In this document: positions 6,567 through 7,232 of the stretch, one piece after another
Layout of the letters: each line of letters starts with the position of its first letter
Position numbering within the stretch: position 1 is the first letter of the stretch
Assembly (NCBI GenBank): GCA_938038825.1
Contig: CALHST010000372.1
Span: forward strand, 1-7,232
Reading direction: 5' to 3'
DNA: 7,232 nt
Origin: an uncultured Paracoccaceae bacterium
Lineage (GTDB): Bacteria; Pseudomonadota; Alphaproteobacteria; Rhodobacterales; Rhodobacteraceae
Program-made: the position numbers and the translations under genes
The notes under the pieces: model-generated
What the model was told of the DNA's origin: nothing
What the model saw: only the letters and a program-made list of their open reading frames with translations
Databases searched by the model: none

Positions 6567-6589
6567 ACTTATCCCCAATGGGGATAAGT
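6567..6589. repeat. 23-base dyad of two DnaA-box-like sequences
   Basis: The arm ACTTATCCCC at 6567-6576 and its exact reverse complement at 6580-6589 flank AAT. Each arm provides TTATCCCCA (plus 6569-6577, minus 6587-6579), one base away from the DnaA-box consensus TTATCCACA. The dyad could be a paired DnaA site, another operator, or an RNA hairpin. There is no T-tract after it. Confidence 0.65.
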
Positions 6590-6667
6590 GGGTTTGGTGA
6601 AAACATACATGAGATTACCGCTTCATCTTGTTGATTTTGAGCAATTAAATTAAAACAAACCCTATCG

Positions 6668-6702
6668 GCACGCAGTCGTGTGACGACGCAGTGAATCCGT
6701 GC
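6668..6702 (-). terminator. Possible weak terminator of the ptsP-like gene
   Basis: GTCGT 6675-6679 pairs with ACGAC 6683-6687, and GCACG 6668-6672 with CGTGC 6698-6702, giving a two-part stem with an internal bulge just downstream of the minus-strand stop at 6716. On the minus strand a T-rich stretch (GTTTGTTTTAATTTAATT) lies only several bases further, so the spacing is poor for an intrinsic terminator. Confidence 0.3.
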
Positions 6703-6715
6703 TCAGTGCGATCTC

Positions 6716-7232
6716 TCAGCCCTGTTCTTGTAAGTGTTGCATCAGTGCAGGTCGCACACTCATCTCTCCGCGATGGCGCGCATCTGCAATCACTTTGCGC
6801 ACTTCGGATAGATCAGCACGCCGCAAAAGGCTCTTTACTGGCCCAATCGACGCGGGGCGCATCGACAGAGCCCGCAACCCAATTGCCGCAAATGCCAAAG
6901 CCTCGACAGGGCGCCCTGCATCCTCACCACAAAAGCTCAGGGGTGTCTGCGTCGTGTCGCAGCACTCTACGATCCGCTCAATCAAACCTAGAAAACTGAC
7001 ATTCAAGGTGTCGTAACGCCGACGGACACGCTCGTTCTCGCGATCCGCCGCGAAAAAGAATTGTTTAAGATCATTTCCGCCGATCGAGATGAAATCGACC
7101 TCTTCAAAAAATTTACGCGGCGCAAAAGCAAGGCTTGGGGTTTCTAACATCGCCCCTACTTCGATCTTTTCTGGCAACACATGGCCCAGCTTTGTTTCAC
7201 GCTCCAGCGCTTTGTCGACTTCGGCTCGCGCC
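6716..7232 (-). CDS. ptsP: PEP-protein phosphotransferase (enzyme I type, probably PtsP), C-terminal part
   Basis: About 172 C-terminal residues are present; the frame stays open through base 7232, so the N-terminal part lies outside. The visible part is the end of the PEP-binding TIM-barrel domain: VGAMLETPS (catalytic-domain glutamate for metal/PEP binding), the hallmark SIGGNDLKQF followed by AADREN, and LSFCGEDAG, which carries the conserved C-terminal active-site cysteine of enzyme I proteins. The protein takes phosphate from PEP and passes it to an HPr-type protein. In alphaproteobacteria a stand-alone gene of this type is usually ptsP, the nitrogen-branch enzyme with an N-terminal GAF domain, but that domain is not in view, so a ptsI-type enzyme is not excluded. 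The stop is TGA at 6716-6718. Confidence 0.88.
   Translation of the reverse strand, partial: ARAEVDKALERETKLGHVLPEKIEVGAMLETPSLAFAPRKFFEEVDFISIGGNDLKQFFFAADRENERVRRRYDTLNVSFLGLIERIVECCDTTQTPLSFCGEDAGRPVEALAFAAIGLRALSMRPASIGPVKSLLRRADLSEVRKVIADARHRGEMSVRPALMQHLQEQG

Larger units (their letters stand above)
6360..6715. other. AT-rich region without a gene between convergent genes, with inverted repeats
   Basis: These 356 bases lie between the 3' ends of two convergent genes, where only terminators would be expected. By hand count G+C is about 37% over 6481-6540 and 28% over 6601-6660, clearly below the flanking genes. It holds perfect inverted repeats at 6455-6474, 6482-6496, 6567-6589 and 6675-6687. 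No open frame here has convincing coding character or a good ribosome site. No clear intrinsic terminator with a T-tract follows the plus-strand gene. The role is unknown: an origin-like site, a regulator target or a small RNA are all possible. Confidence 0.6.

Noticed and set aside
6356..6634. Possible 92-residue lysine- and asparagine-rich protein starting with GTG over the stop of the aminotransferase-like gene
   Set aside because: No ribosome site, GTG start, low-complexity composition with no recognisable fold, and it runs across the inverted repeats; it looks like chance openness in AT-rich DNA.
7193..7201. TGTTTCACG, a half of the parS (ParB) consensus
   Set aside because: Only one half matches, the other half does not, and it lies inside the ptsP-like coding sequence.

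Overview
The window reads as an ordinary-looking chromosomal stretch from an alphaproteobacterium, most likely Rhodobacteraceae (Roseobacter-like). That placement is an inference from gene content, moderate G+C in the genes and the style of the proteins; there is no rRNA or other taxonomic marker. It holds eight protein genes, two of them cut by the window edges. I see no tRNA, rRNA, insertion sequence, CRISPR array or phage gene.

Left part (1-2335): a family-3 (polar amino acid type) ABC importer. The permease (cut at base 1) and the ATPase lie on the minus strand with the ATPase first. The periplasmic binding protein is divergent on the plus strand, across a 122-base shared promoter region. 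The binding protein resembles the PheC (cyclohexadienyl dehydratase) branch of the family, and the permease begins with a lipobox-like segment. A strong two-way terminator at 2278-2307 closes this part and separates two convergent units.

Middle (2336-4977): a tight three-gene minus-strand operon and the most interesting part of the window. It encodes an exported caspase-like protein with an intact His/Cys dyad, followed by two lipoproteins with helical, coiled-coil-like bodies. The first lipoprotein gene overlaps the protease gene by 31 bases; the second starts 9 bases after the first. The two lipoproteins share motifs in the same order and look like diverged paralogues. Together they suggest an envelope protease module whose function I do not know.

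Right part (4978-7232): a 125-base divergent promoter region leads into a plus-strand fold-type I PLP enzyme. It is related to cysteine desulfurases but lacks their catalytic cysteine. A 356-base AT-rich region without a gene follows, lying between two convergent 3' ends. It carries several perfect inverted repeats, including a 23-base dyad made of two near-consensus DnaA-box-like sequences. The window ends inside the 3' part of a minus-strand PEP-protein phosphotransferase gene (enzyme I type, probably ptsP).
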